The position numbers and the translations under genes were made by a program. Positions 25,689 through 34,345 of a DNA stretch of 64,000 bases are shown piece after piece. The notes under the pieces are model-generated. The model was not told the origin of the DNA and did not search any database. It was given only the letters and a program-made list of their open reading frames with translations. Every line of letters starts with the position of its first letter. Position 1 is the first letter of the stretch. This stretch comes from Deltaproteobacteria bacterium (GTDB lineage Bacteria; Myxococcota_A; Polyangia; Polyangiales; Houyiibacteriaceae), in the NCBI GenBank assembly GCA_017644045.1, contig JAEPMI010000009.1:372001-436000 (forward strand). The letters run 5' to 3'.

Positions 25689-26941
25689 AGCTGGATGAAG
25701 CGACCCGCGACTTCGTAGCGCGTGTCGCCGTCCACCGTTTCGCCTTGGACCCAGGTCAGGAAGAAGACGTCGTCGCCGATGTGGACCATGTCGATTCCAT
25801 AGGGCGCGAAGACGTCACCGGTAGAGGGAATCTCCGCCTCGGCGCCGCCGGTCGGGGTCGTGCCCTCGGTGTCCACCCGACGCAGGAAGAGGTCGGCGCG
25901 GAACCCGGAGGTGATGCGCAGCCAGGCCAACCCGAGTCCGGTGTCGCCGGCGACGAGCTGTGGTCCGATGTCGGTGTTGCCCGGCCCGCCGAGCGGCTCG
26001 ACGGTGTCGCCCCCGATCGGGAAGAGCTCGATGCGCCGGCTTCCGCCGCCGGCGCTGTAGGCCGCCCAGCGCTCGCCACCGAAGCTCGCGAGGCTCGGTC
26101 CGGACGCCTCGAGCGCGCTGGTCGGCACGGTCACCGGCTCACCGCCGGGGCTCACGGTCACGACGCTCGGGTCGCCGTCGGTGGGCTCGCGGGTCCACGC
26201 GAGCGTCAGCCCGTCGGCGGTCCGCACGCCGACGGCACCGTTCTGTCCGACCATCGCCTCGAAGAAGGGCTCGATGGTCGCGCCATCGTCCGCGCCCGCC
26301 GCGTCGAGCGGCTGCACGAACGCCTGGAACGCGCTGGCGTCCTCGATGCCACGCTCGCCGATCAGGTCGAAGCCGGTGTCGCTGGGGAGGAGCAGCGGCG
26401 ACCAGACCGTGCCCTCGACCGGCGCGCCTTCACGGGTCGTCTCGAGCTTCCTCGGCTCGCCGAGTGGCTCACCGGTCTCGTCGTCGTGCAGACGAACCCA
26501 GGTCTCGATCGTGCCGGTGCCCCCATCGGCCTGCCAGCTCACCAGGATCCCTTCGGGGCCGGCGGCCACGTCCGCGTCGAGGTCGCTGAGCATCGGGGTC
26601 GAGCTCACCAGCACCGGCTCGGCCTGCCTTCCGTCGCAGCCCATGCGAACGAGCACGACGTCGAAGACCGAGGTGCCTTCCTCGACCACGGTGACCGCGG
26701 CCCAGACGGTGCCGTTCGCGAAGGTCGCCGAGGGGTGGATGTTGGCGTCCGAGAAGCCCGGTGCGATCACGAAGGTCTCGTCGAGCGTGACCGCGTCGCA
26801 GCTCAACGGCGGCGGCCCGGCGTCCGTGCCGAGATCGGCGGCGAAGGCGTCCGGCAGCTCACCGGCGTCGGTCTCGGGGACACGGTCGTCGTCCCCGCAC
26901 GCCACGACCAGGAGGAGCGAAGAAAAGAGAAGTCGGTTCAC
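25685..26941 (-). CDS. Lipoprotein with beta-propeller-like body
   Basis: 418 aa. GTG 26941 gives VNRLLFSSLLLVVAC, a signal peptide with lipobox VVAC, followed by GDDD and an Asp-rich spacer; this is why it is preferred over the earlier in-frame start at 26977. The body is about six blocks of roughly 50 residues ending in W-containing strands (GTVWAAVTVVEEGT, EGILVSWQADGG, DDVFFLTWVQGE), suggesting a WD/BNR-like propeller. The role is unknown. It is cotranscribed with the AsmA-like gene downstream. Confidence 0.75.
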   Translation of the reverse strand: MNRLLFSSLLLVVACGDDDRVPETDAGELPDAFAADLGTDAGPPPLSCDAVTLDETFVIAPGFSDANIHPSATFANGTVWAAVTVVEEGTSVFDVVLVRMGCDGRQAEPVLVSSTPMLSDLDADVAAGPEGILVSWQADGGTGTIETWVRLHDDETGEPLGEPRKLETTREGAPVEGTVWSPLLLPSDTGFDLIGERGIEDASAFQAFVQPLDAAGADDGATIEPFFEAMVGQNGAVGVRTADGLTLAWTREPTDGDPSVVTVSPGGEPVTVPTSALEASGPSLASFGGERWAAYSAGGGSRRIELFPIGGDTVEPLGGPGNTDIGPQLVAGDTGLGLAWLRITSGFRADLFLRRVDTEGTTPTGGAEAEIPSTGDVFAPYGIDMVHIGDDVFFLTWVQGETVDGDTRYEVAGRFIQL

Positions 26942-27000
26942 CCGCCCGAGCCTAGAGCATCGGGCGGACGAAGCCACGGAGGCACCGCACGGCGTTCGGC

Positions 27001-27159
27001 TCAGCGGCGACGGCGACGGCGCGGCGGGACCGGCGGGCGCTTCACCCGCACGGGGATCAGCTCCGGCTGGGGACTGAAGAGCTCTTCGAGGGACTCGAGA
27101 AAGCCCTCCAAGGCTTCCTGGACACGCTCCTTGAGGCCCTGCTCGTTACCCTTCGCCAC
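27001..27159 (-). CDS. Small Arg-tailed protein (52 aa)
   Basis: GTG 27159 opens a 53-codon frame ending TGA 27003-27001. It encodes an amphipathic helix (KERVQEALEGFLESLEELF) then a Pro/Arg tail ending in six arginines. Third-base GC is high throughout, as in neighbouring genes, and AGGG lies immediately upstream of the start. No family is recognised. It sits between the lipoprotein and the divergent cNMP-binding gene; the Arg tail might bind nucleic acid. Confidence 0.45.
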   Translation of the reverse strand: MAKGNEQGLKERVQEALEGFLESLEELFSPQPELIPVRVKRPPVPPRRRRRR

Positions 27160-27296
27160 CCCTGAAGGATGCGGGCCTCGTAGAAGATGTCAACAGCTGT
27201 GTACGAACTGTGCACAACTTCGATCGATCCACCGGAGGGATCGGCCACAAGCGGCACATGCTGCCTCGGGGTGCCCGCCCGGTGTACGCTCCAGCC

Positions 27297-27800
27297 GTGA
27301 GCCGCCCCTCCGTCATCCCGCCCAGCGGTCGCGCCCTCCGCCAGGAGGAGCACGATGCCCTCTTCGCTGCGATGGCGGACATCGTCACCCACAGCCACCT
27401 CTTCAAGAGCCTCGACGACGAGGGGCGCAAAGAGGTGTTGGACTCGGCCTTCGTCCGCACCTTCGCCGACGGCGCCACCATCCTCGCGCAGGGCGCCGAG
27501 CCGGGGAACGACCCCGAGATGTATCTGGTCCTCGATGGGAAGGTCCGCGTCGAGACGCAGACCCCCAGCGGCAAGGTCCACCTCGCGGAGCTCGGTCGGG
27601 GCGCGTGCATCGGTGAAGTCAGCGTGCTCACCGGCGGTTCCCGCACCGCTTCGGTCACCGCGATCGGCGAGGTCAACGTGGCCGCCTACGCCAAGCACCG
27701 GGTCGACCGGGTCCTGGCGCGCTACCCGAAGGTGAAGGCGCTCCTCGAGTCCGTGGTCGAGTCCCGTGCGCGCGACACGATCGAGAAGATCCTGAGCTGA
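27297..27800 (+). CDS. Cyclic-nucleotide-binding domain protein
   Basis: 167 aa. After a short lead, residues 45-150 form a CRP-type cNMP-binding barrel: LFKSLDDEGRKEVLDSAF, then YLVLDGKVRVET and GRGACIGEVSVLTGGSRTAS, where GE and R match the phosphate-binding cassette GExxxxxxxxR[TS]A. No helix-turn-helix follows, so it probably senses cNMP and acts by protein contacts. GTG 27297 is the start, since the upstream extension is unlike the family. Mpl follows 10 bp downstream in the same transcript. A cyclase at 45-47 kb could supply the ligand (inference). Confidence 0.85.
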   Translation: MSRPSVIPPSGRALRQEEHDALFAAMADIVTHSHLFKSLDDEGRKEVLDSAFVRTFADGATILAQGAEPGNDPEMYLVLDGKVRVETQTPSGKVHLAELGRGACIGEVSVLTGGSRTASVTAIGEVNVAAYAKHRVDRVLARYPKVKALLESVVESRARDTIEKILS

Positions 27801-27810
27801 GCCGCCCACC

Positions 27811-29259
27811 TTGCACGTCCACCTCATCGGGGTCGCCGGCACCGGGATGGGGGCGCTGGCCGGGCTGTTGAAAGCCGCGGGTCACCGCGTCACCGGGAGC
27901 GACACGGCCTTCCACCCACCCATGGGTCCCGCGCTCGAACGCTGGGGCATCGAGACCATGCCGGGCTGGGATCCCGCGAACCTCGACCCCGCCCCGGATC
28001 GCGTGGTGGTCGGCAACGTGTGCCGGAAGGACAACCCGGAGGCGCGGGCTGCGATCGACGGCGGGCTGAGCGTCACCTCGATGCCGCAGCTCCTCGGCGA
28101 GCTCTTTCTCGCCGATCGGACCTCGCTCGTCGTCTCGGGGACGCACGGCAAGACGACGACCACCGCGCTCCTGGCGCACCTGCTGCTCGAGGGTGGCCAC
28201 GACCCGGGGCTGCTGGTCGGCGGCGTGCTCCCGGACTCCGAGAGCTTTCGCGTCGGCTCGGGCCCCTTCGTGATCGAAGGCGACGAGTACGACACCGCCT
28301 TCTTCGAGAAGACGCCGAAGATCTGGCACTACCACCCCAACGCGGCAGTGCTCACCACGATCGAGCACGACCACATCGACATCTACCCGGACGAGGCGAG
28401 CTACCTCGCCGCGTTCGAAGGCTTCGTGCAGCAGCTCCCGAAGGACGGGCTCCTGGTCGCCTACGCCGGCGATCCCCAGGTGCGAGCGGTGGCCGCCAAG
28501 GCACCGTGCCGGGTGAGCTACTACGCGCTCGAAGGGGACGACACCGGCGGGGTCTCGCCCATCTGGAGCGGCGCGCTCTCGCGTGGTCACGCCGTGGACG
28601 GAAGGGTGCCCCTCGCCCTCGACGTCTACGGCGGAGGCTCGTTCTGCGGTCGGGTCCAGCTCCCGCTCGCCGGCGCCCACAACGCCCGCAACGCGCTGGC
28701 CGCGCTGGCGCTGGCGACCGAAGCCGGCGGCGCGGACCTGGCCGGTGCCATGCGCGCGCTGCCGACCTTCACGGGCGTCCGTCGACGACAGGACCGACTC
28801 GCGACACTCCACCACGCCGCGGGCGACGTCTGGGTCTACGATGACTTCGCGCACCACCCGAGCGCCGTCCGCGAGACGGTGGCCGCGATTCGCGCGCGCC
28901 ACACCGAGGGTCGGCTGATCGCGCTCTTCGAGCCACGGAGCGCGACGGCCTCTCGCCGAACGCACCAGGCCGAGTACCCCGAGGCCTTCGCTGCCGCCGA
29001 CGCCACGATCCTCGCGCCCGTCGGTCGGGCGTCGGTCCTGGAAGAGGAGCGCCTGGACACCGAGGCGATCGCCGCAGCCATCCGGGACGCGGGAGGCGAC
29101 GCCGTCGCCGCCGAGAGCCTGGACGCCGTCGTGACCGAAGCGGTGGCGCGCGCGACGCATGGCGATACGGTCCTGCTCATGTCGAACGGAACCTTCGGAG
29201 ACATCGCTCCCCGCCTGATCGTGGCGCTCACCCAGAAGCTGATCGGGGGCGACGCGTGA
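27811..29259 (+). CDS. mpl: UDP-N-acetylmuramate:L-Ala-gamma-D-Glu-meso-DAP ligase
   Basis: 482 aa. It is a Mur-ligase with an N-terminal UDP-binding Rossmann domain (HLIGVAGTGMGALAGLL), ATP loop SGTHGKTTTTALLAH near residue 110, metal/substrate motif FVIEGDEYDTAFFE and DDFAHHPSAV near 347, which is the Mpl/MurC signature. It reattaches the recycled murein tripeptide to UDP-MurNAc in the cytoplasm. The start codon is TTG 27811, unusual but fixed by the strand motif immediately following. It overlaps the inositol phosphatase gene by 4 bp. Confidence 0.93.
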   Translation: MHVHLIGVAGTGMGALAGLLKAAGHRVTGSDTAFHPPMGPALERWGIETMPGWDPANLDPAPDRVVVGNVCRKDNPEARAAIDGGLSVTSMPQLLGELFLADRTSLVVSGTHGKTTTTALLAHLLLEGGHDPGLLVGGVLPDSESFRVGSGPFVIEGDEYDTAFFEKTPKIWHYHPNAAVLTTIEHDHIDIYPDEASYLAAFEGFVQQLPKDGLLVAYAGDPQVRAVAAKAPCRVSYYALEGDDTGGVSPIWSGALSRGHAVDGRVPLALDVYGGGSFCGRVQLPLAGAHNARNALAALALATEAGGADLAGAMRALPTFTGVRRRQDRLATLHHAAGDVWVYDDFAHHPSAVRETVAAIRARHTEGRLIALFEPRSATASRRTHQAEYPEAFAAADATILAPVGRASVLEEERLDTEAIAAAIRDAGGDAVAAESLDAVVTEAVARATHGDTVLLMSNGTFGDIAPRLIVALTQKLIGGDA

Positions 29260-30071
29260 GCGGCCTGACCGAGGCGGAGCGTGACCATGCGCTGGCGATC
29301 GCGACCGGTGTCGCGAAGGAGGCGGCCGAGCTGGCGCTCGGTGGTTGGCGCAGCGGCGCGAGCGTCGAGATGAAGGGCAACGTCGACCTGCTCACCGAGT
29401 ACGACCTGAAGGCCGAGGCCCTGATCCGCGAGCGACTGAGCGCGGCGTTCCCGGACCACCGGATCGTCGGCGAAGAGGGCGAGGCCCGTGAAGGCAGCGC
29501 GGGGTTCACCTGGTACGTGGACCCGATCGACGGGACGACCAACTTCGCCCACGGCCACCCTTTCTTCTGCGTGTCCATCGCGCTCTGGGCCGAGGGCGGG
29601 GGGGCCGGACATGGCGAGGTCGGAGTGGTGTCGGCCCCGGCGCTCGGGGTGACCTGGAGCGCCCGGCGCGGCGGTGGCGCTCACCGCAACGGCGAGCCCT
29701 GCAGCACCAGCCGGACCGCGGACCTGAAGGACGCGCTCTGCGCCACGGGCTTCCCCTACGACCGCTGGGACTCCGCCGAGGACAACGTCCGCGAGCATCG
29801 GGCGTTCCTGAAGCGAACCCGTGGCATCCGTCGCTGCGGCTCGGCGGCCCTCGACCTCTGCCTCGTGGCCGAAGGGACCTACGACCTCTACTGGGAGCAG
29901 AAGCTCAACCCCTGGGACATGTGCGCCGGCGCGGTCCTGGTCGCCGAGGCCGGCGGCCAGCTCAGCGACTACGACGGTGGCGCGGCCGAGCCGCGCGAGG
30001 GTCGGCTGGTCGCGACCAACGGCCCCCTTCACTCGGCGACGCTCGCGCTCCTGCGCGAAGCGCGAACCTGA
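29256..30071 (+). CDS. suhB: Inositol-1-monophosphatase family phosphatase (SuhB-like)
   Basis: 271 aa. The family metal site is complete: GEEGEAREG, DPIDGTTNF (Asp89, Asp92) and LNPWDMCAGAVLVAEAGG near residue 216. It hydrolyses inositol phosphates or related sugar phosphates with Mg2+. GTG 29256 overlaps the mpl stop, so it is cotranslated with mpl. Two strong adjacent hairpins follow within 20-60 bp and should end the cNMP-mpl-suhB transcript. Confidence 0.92.
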   Translation: MSGLTEAERDHALAIATGVAKEAAELALGGWRSGASVEMKGNVDLLTEYDLKAEALIRERLSAAFPDHRIVGEEGEAREGSAGFTWYVDPIDGTTNFAHGHPFFCVSIALWAEGGGAGHGEVGVVSAPALGVTWSARRGGGAHRNGEPCSTSRTADLKDALCATGFPYDRWDSAEDNVREHRAFLKRTRGIRRCGSAALDLCLVAEGTYDLYWEQKLNPWDMCAGAVLVAEAGGQLSDYDGGAAEPREGRLVATNGPLHSATLALLREART

Positions 30072-30088
30072 TTCCCCACTCGTTCATG

Positions 30089-30130
30089 GCCCAAACTCCG
30101 TTTGGGCGGGGGATTTTGGGAAAATCCCCC
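30089..30130 (+). terminator. Two adjoining perfect hairpins ending the mpl operon
   Basis: GCCCAAAC/GTTTGGGC (30089-30107, loop TCC) is followed without a gap by GGGGGATTTT/AAAATCCCCC (30108-30130, loop GGG). Both stems are perfect. No long U-tract follows. The remaining 200 bp to the next gene contain further short palindromes, e.g. TCGCGCTTCGCGC around 30206, but no gene. Confidence 0.7.
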
Positions 30131-30334
30131 CAGTCGTCGCGAGTGAATCGCTCCTCCTTTCCCCCAAAAACCTAAAGGTCTCGCGGCGAAGCCGCTCGGT
30201 GCGTCCTCGCGCTTCGCGCTGCGTCCTCCACGGCTCTTCCACTCGAACATGCGTCTTGGGCCGGGCACTCGCGACCAGGCCCGCGAATCGCACCGCCGGC
30301 TTGCGTTCGGCCCACGCTGCGGAAAGCTGCGGGC

Positions 30335-31201
30335 GTGCGTACGCTACCGATCCTCTTCTGCGCGGCCGCGCTTCTCGCCGGCTGTGAAGACAAGACGCCC
30401 CCCACCTGGGAAGGCGACGGGCTGCTCGAGGCCACCGTCGAGGGCACGAACGTTCGGCTCTCCTGGCCGGCCGCGGCCGACGACGGGCTGAAGGAGCACC
30501 GCATCCTCCAGGACGGCGACGAGATCGCCACGGTCGGCGGTGACGTCCGAGAGCACCTGATCGAGGATCTGGACGACGCCACCACCTACGAGCTCACCGT
30601 CGAGGCCATCGATGAGGCCGGCAACCGTTCGGAGCCGCTCCACGCGACGGCGACGACCGCGGACGAGACGGGCCCGCACTGGATCGCGGGGGCGGCGCTC
30701 CGGGTCGAAGGCGAGCCGCCGCCCGAGGTCGCCCCAGGCGAGGCCGCCCCGGAGGTCGAGCGGGCTCCGGCCGTGCTCGAGTGGGACCGCGCCGAGGATG
30801 TGAGCGGGGTGGCGGGCTACAGAGTGATGGCTGGCCAGACCGAGCTGGCGAACGTGCAGGGCCTCCGTCACGAGCTGGGCCGACCGCTCGCGGCCGGTGA
30901 GCGCGAGACCCTCTCGGTCATCGCGACCGACGACGCGGGCAACGAGTCCGCCCCGCTCCGCTGGCGCGCCGAGGCCGCCGGGGAAGAGGCGCCGCTCGAG
31001 GTCGCTCAGGGCGAGCTCGAGGTGCCCGAGGTCCAGCTCGCCGAGCCCACCGGCAACATGCCGGCGCAAGCGGTTCCGAACGTGAACCTCAACCCGGCGC
31101 AGGCCGCGATCATCGACCGCGTCCGTCGCATGGGTGGTGGCATTCGCCGACCGCAGCTCGAGCGCAGCGCGCTGATGCTCCGCGAGCCGCAGGCTCAGTA
31201 A
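30335..31201 (+). CDS. Lipoprotein with two fibronectin type III domains
   Basis: 288 aa. Signal peptide MRTLPILFCAAALLAGC has a consensus lipobox (LAGC). Two FN3-like domains follow: residues 30-105 (NVRLSWPAAADDGLKEHRI, YELTVEAIDEAGN) and 145-215 (LEWDRAEDVSGVAGYRVMAG, SVIATDDAGNES). The C-terminus is a proline/glutamate linker and basic helix (IIDRVRRMGGGIRRP). It is probably tethered to the outer membrane and involved in adhesion or protein binding. GTG 30335 begins the signal peptide directly. Confidence 0.8.
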   Translation: MRTLPILFCAAALLAGCEDKTPPTWEGDGLLEATVEGTNVRLSWPAAADDGLKEHRILQDGDEIATVGGDVREHLIEDLDDATTYELTVEAIDEAGNRSEPLHATATTADETGPHWIAGAALRVEGEPPPEVAPGEAAPEVERAPAVLEWDRAEDVSGVAGYRVMAGQTELANVQGLRHELGRPLAAGERETLSVIATDDAGNESAPLRWRAEAAGEEAPLEVAQGELEVPEVQLAEPTGNMPAQAVPNVNLNPAQAAIIDRVRRMGGGIRRPQLERSALMLREPQAQ

Positions 31202-31212
31202 CTTCTGGGCGC

Positions 31213-32034
31213 TCAGCCCGAAGCGCGGAAGGGACCGCCGTCGGGCGCCAGCATCGCGGCGGCCATGCCCGTCGCGGGTCCTTCCGGAGCGAGCGCGGCC
31301 TCGAGCACCTGCTCGTCGGCCATCTCGCGGAGCAGCCCGCGCGCTTCCTCGCGGCGACCGAGACCCGCGAGCGCGTGGACGCGGGCCAGGCGCCGCTGGT
31401 GGCGGATCGCGTAGGTCGGTCGCTTGGGTCCCTCGCCGAGCTTGGCCAGCGCCTGCTCGCCCTCGCCCGCGAGCGCCAGGCGAAGCGCATCGATGGCGGT
31501 CAGCCAGGCGCCGTGGACGCTCGCGCCCGCGAGGAGGCGATAGGCCTCGTCGGCGTCGCCGCGATGGAGCTCGGCCAACGCGTGGACCCCTGCGAGCCAG
31601 CGAGCGAAGAGCGTGCGGTGGTGGGGCGACGCGTGCTCGGCCAGCTCGGCGACCTCGTCCCACAGACCGACGACCAGGAGCGGCTCGAGCGCCTCCCGCA
31701 GCGCGTCCTCCAGCCGGACGAGATCACCCGTTTGCGCTGCGCGCAGCACCTTGGTCCGAAGCCGGTCGACGGTCTGCTGCCGCTTGTCGGGGTCACGGAG
31801 GCGAGCGATCGTCCGCCGGACCGTGACCTGCTCGCGGAAGGTCGCGTAGAGCACGCTGGCCGCGGCGAAGCCCCCGGTGACGAGCGCCAGGGTGAGCGCG
31901 GCCTCGGCCGTCTCCACGTCGCCAGCGGCGAGGAACGCCAGCGGCATGCACGCCGCCGCTCGGATCACGATCCCGAGCGGGATGCTCGGCGGTCGTTCGG
32001 GGCTGGGAGGGCCGTGCGCGGGTCGCGCGCTCAT
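31213..32034 (-). CDS. Unknown membrane protein with TPR-like helical repeats
   Basis: 273 aa. A Pro-rich N-terminus precedes two membrane helices (residues 20-37 and 43-62, ALTLALVTGGFAAASVLYA). Below these, helical pairs such as WLAGVHALAELHRGDADEAY, GLLREMADEQVLEAAL and RHQRRLARVHALAGLGRREE have the alanine spacing of tetratricopeptide repeats. It may scaffold partners at the membrane. ATG 32034 begins the Pro-rich region; the longer extension is unlikely. It is convergent with the FN3 lipoprotein, 11 bp apart. Confidence 0.7.
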   Translation of the reverse strand: MSARPAHGPPSPERPPSIPLGIVIRAAACMPLAFLAAGDVETAEAALTLALVTGGFAAASVLYATFREQVTVRRTIARLRDPDKRQQTVDRLRTKVLRAAQTGDLVRLEDALREALEPLLVVGLWDEVAELAEHASPHHRTLFARWLAGVHALAELHRGDADEAYRLLAGASVHGAWLTAIDALRLALAGEGEQALAKLGEGPKRPTYAIRHQRRLARVHALAGLGRREEARGLLREMADEQVLEAALAPEGPATGMAAAMLAPDGGPFRASG

Positions 32035-32121
32035 GAGATCAAAGGTGGGGGGACCAGCGCTCGCTGGCAACCGTGATCCGTCCAGCTCTCGTTGCACGGT
32101 CCGCCCCAGGTGTCCTTCGCC

Positions 32122-32276
32122 TCGCACGGAGTCACGGAGTCACGGAGTCCACAGAGGGATGTTGGAGACCCGCCAATCCGGTGGCGTATGACCCCTGGTC
32201 ATGCGTCGAACGCCGGGGAGGACGCCGGCGATTTTCAATCTCTCCGTGCCCTCTGTGGCTCTGTGACTCCGTGCGA
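32122..32276. repeat. 155-bp element bounded by inverted repeats with short tandem GTCACGGA units
   Basis: The 334-bp gap 32035-32368 has no gene. Its centre is bounded by an imperfect inverted repeat: the left arm 32122-32158 starts TCGCACGGAGTCAC and ends CCACAGAGGG, and the right arm 32249-32276 starts CCCTCTGTGG and ends GTGACTCCGTGCGA. The left arm carries an extra GGAGTCACGGAGT duplication. CTGTG/CTCCGTG short-repeat elements of this type are seen in many bacterial genomes. No transposase is nearby. Confidence 0.65.
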
Positions 32277-32368
32277 GGCCCTGTGTTCGGGGCGTCGAGA
32301 GGGACACGCCCCGAAGACCGAGCGCGATGGGCTATCCTTCCGCCGCCCACCGCGGCAGCGAAATTTCG

Positions 32369-34153
32369 ATGGCCACCGACAAACGCGAGGCGTGGCGCCG
32401 TGCCAACGCCCTGATGGAGCAGAACCGCCCCGAGCAGGCGCTCCCCGAGCTCTGGTCGCTCGTCGACCGCAGCCACGTGGTGGACGAGGAGCTCGTCGCG
32501 CGGCTCCGGCTGATGGGTCGCGCCTACGCCGAGCTCCAGCGGCCGCGCGCGGCGGCGACGATCCTGCTCTACCTCGGTCAGGCCGACGCGGCGCTCCGGA
32601 TGAGCGACGCACCGACCGACCAGGCGCGCGCGGAGATCCAGATGGGTCGCCGCATCGACGCGGCGAAGTCGTACGAGAAGGCCGGCTGGCTCGGCCACGC
32701 CGCGATCCAGCTCGAGGAAGCGGGCGACGACCGCGGCGCGCGGGTGCTCTGGGAGCGGCTCGCCGACAACCCCGCGCTGAGCACCGAGCCCTACACGCAG
32801 GGTTTGGTGCGCTTCAACCTCGGCCGCGCCTGCGAACGGCTCGGCGACCGGGAGGCCAGCCGAAAGGCGGTCGTGCAGAGCATGCACCTGCTCGAGGCCG
32901 CCGCCGACGGCTTCGAGACGCGCGGCCTCCGGGAGCGCGCCTTCGACTGCTACCAGGTCTTGCTCACCCTCGGTAAGGATGGCGCGTTCGAGAACCTCGC
33001 GGAGGGCTACCTCAACTGCATCCGCATCCTGAAGGAGGACAACCTCAAGTACTACGTCCTGCAGTACTTCGAGGACTTCCAGGAGCTGGCGCTCGAGCGG
33101 GGCGAGCTGCACGCGGCGGCCACCCTCTTTCGTGAAGCGGCGCAGTTCACGCGGCGCCACAACCTCCCCTACGAGCGGCACTACCGCGAGCGGGCGGCAC
33201 AGACCCAGGTGCAGGCCGCCAAGAAGATGCTGGCCGAGGGCTCGATGCCCGAGATGGCCGAGAATGCGTACGCAGCGGCGATCGACCTCTTCAACGACCT
33301 GGGCGCCTACTCCGCCGTGCGCGACGTCTACGCGGAGCTCGCCCAGCTGGACCTCTCGGACAAGCGGCGCGCTCGCTACTCGCGGCTACGGAACCGGCTG
33401 GCCGAGGTCCCCGACGAGCCGGGCAAGAGCGTCCCCTTCCCGAGCTACCTCCGGATGGACACCGCCTACCCGGAGATCTGGCGCCTGGACGTCGTCGAGT
33501 GGGAGCAGCGCGGCGACGCGGCCGAGACGATGGGCGAGGTGCTCCAGGATCCGAAGTGGCCGGACTTCACGCGACGGCGCGCGCTGCTCTGCCGGCTGCA
33601 CCAGCTCGGCAGTGGCGAGACCCACCTCTCTCCAGACACGCTGGTGGGGCTCGCCGGTCATCTCGGTCGGGTCGAGATCTACGCGGCCCTCTCCCCGCTG
33701 GAGGCGCTGGCGGAACACCAGGACGCGCGCGTTCGCGCGGCCTGCACGAAAGCCGTCCGCTCTCTCTTCTTCAAGCGCTCCTTCGTGCTCGTGATGAAGG
33801 GACTCGAAGACGAAGACGGAGCCGTGCGGCACGAGGCGCTCGAGGCGGTCTCGGCGCTGCACTTCGGGCACGCCTTCGATCCGCTGCAGCGGATCTACCG
33901 AATGAGCCCCAACCCAGACGTCCGCCGCGCGGCCCTCACGTCGATCGGGAAGATCGCGTCGGTCGAGGCAGCCGAGATGCTCATCGACGTCCTCCGGCAG
34001 GGCGACCCCGACGAGCGGAAGCTCGTCGCCGGGCTCCTCTCGCGGGCCGAGCAGCCCGAGGTCGACACCTTGCTCCGCCGCGCCGTGGCCGCCGAGCAGC
34101 CCGGACCGATCGCGACGTCGATGGAGAAGATCCTCCGCGCCCGCGGCGCATGA
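32369..34153 (+). CDS. TPR/HEAT-repeat protein
   Basis: 594 aa, without signal peptide or membrane helix. Residues 1-360 are TPR-like helical pairs (EAWRRANALMEQNRPEQALP, AYADLQRPR-type blocks, ERAFDCYQVLLTLGKDGA). The C-terminal 150 residues are HEAT repeats (AALSPLEALAEHQDARVRAA, EDEDGAVRHEALEAVSALHF, RRAALTSIGKIASVEAAEML). It is probably a cytoplasmic scaffold. ATG 32369 is chosen over a short upstream extension. It ends 23 bp before a second inverted-repeat element. Confidence 0.78.
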   Translation: MATDKREAWRRANALMEQNRPEQALPELWSLVDRSHVVDEELVARLRLMGRAYAELQRPRAAATILLYLGQADAALRMSDAPTDQARAEIQMGRRIDAAKSYEKAGWLGHAAIQLEEAGDDRGARVLWERLADNPALSTEPYTQGLVRFNLGRACERLGDREASRKAVVQSMHLLEAAADGFETRGLRERAFDCYQVLLTLGKDGAFENLAEGYLNCIRILKEDNLKYYVLQYFEDFQELALERGELHAAATLFREAAQFTRRHNLPYERHYRERAAQTQVQAAKKMLAEGSMPEMAENAYAAAIDLFNDLGAYSAVRDVYAELAQLDLSDKRRARYSRLRNRLAEVPDEPGKSVPFPSYLRMDTAYPEIWRLDVVEWEQRGDAAETMGEVLQDPKWPDFTRRRALLCRLHQLGSGETHLSPDTLVGLAGHLGRVEIYAALSPLEALAEHQDARVRAACTKAVRSLFFKRSFVLVMKGLEDEDGAVRHEALEAVSALHFGHAFDPLQRIYRMSPNPDVRRAALTSIGKIASVEAAEMLIDVLRQGDPDERKLVAGLLSRAEQPEVDTLLRRAVAAEQPGPIATSMEKILRARGA

Positions 34154-34176
34154 GCACGGCGCGCATCGTGATATCC

Positions 34177-34344
34177 TAAACCAGAGTTCGTGATTCTGGA
34201 TATGGGATCGGGCGAGGCATCCGGCTTCGCAATTCGCGATCCGCGGCAACGAAGGACGGCCCGTGGGCCATTCGAGGCGCTCGGGCGCGGAGTGCGGCGT
34301 CGGGGACCGGCGAGGGCGTATCCAGAATCACGAACTCTGGTTTA
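34177..34344. repeat. 168-bp element bounded by perfect 26-bp inverted repeats
   Basis: The left arm 34177-34202 begins TAAACCAGAGTTCGTGATTC. The right arm 34319-34344 is its exact reverse complement. The interior has no convincing gene; both strands only give short frames ending YPESRTLV inside the arms. It shares the core AGTKCGTGATYC with the 4366-4531 element, suggesting one family. It lies between the TPR/HEAT gene and a gene remnant. Confidence 0.8.
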
Positions 34345-34345
34345 A

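Noticed and set aside
32161..32248. A small gene inside the inverted-repeat element
   Set aside because: Frames are short with no start or ribosome binding site, and composition differs from coding neighbours.
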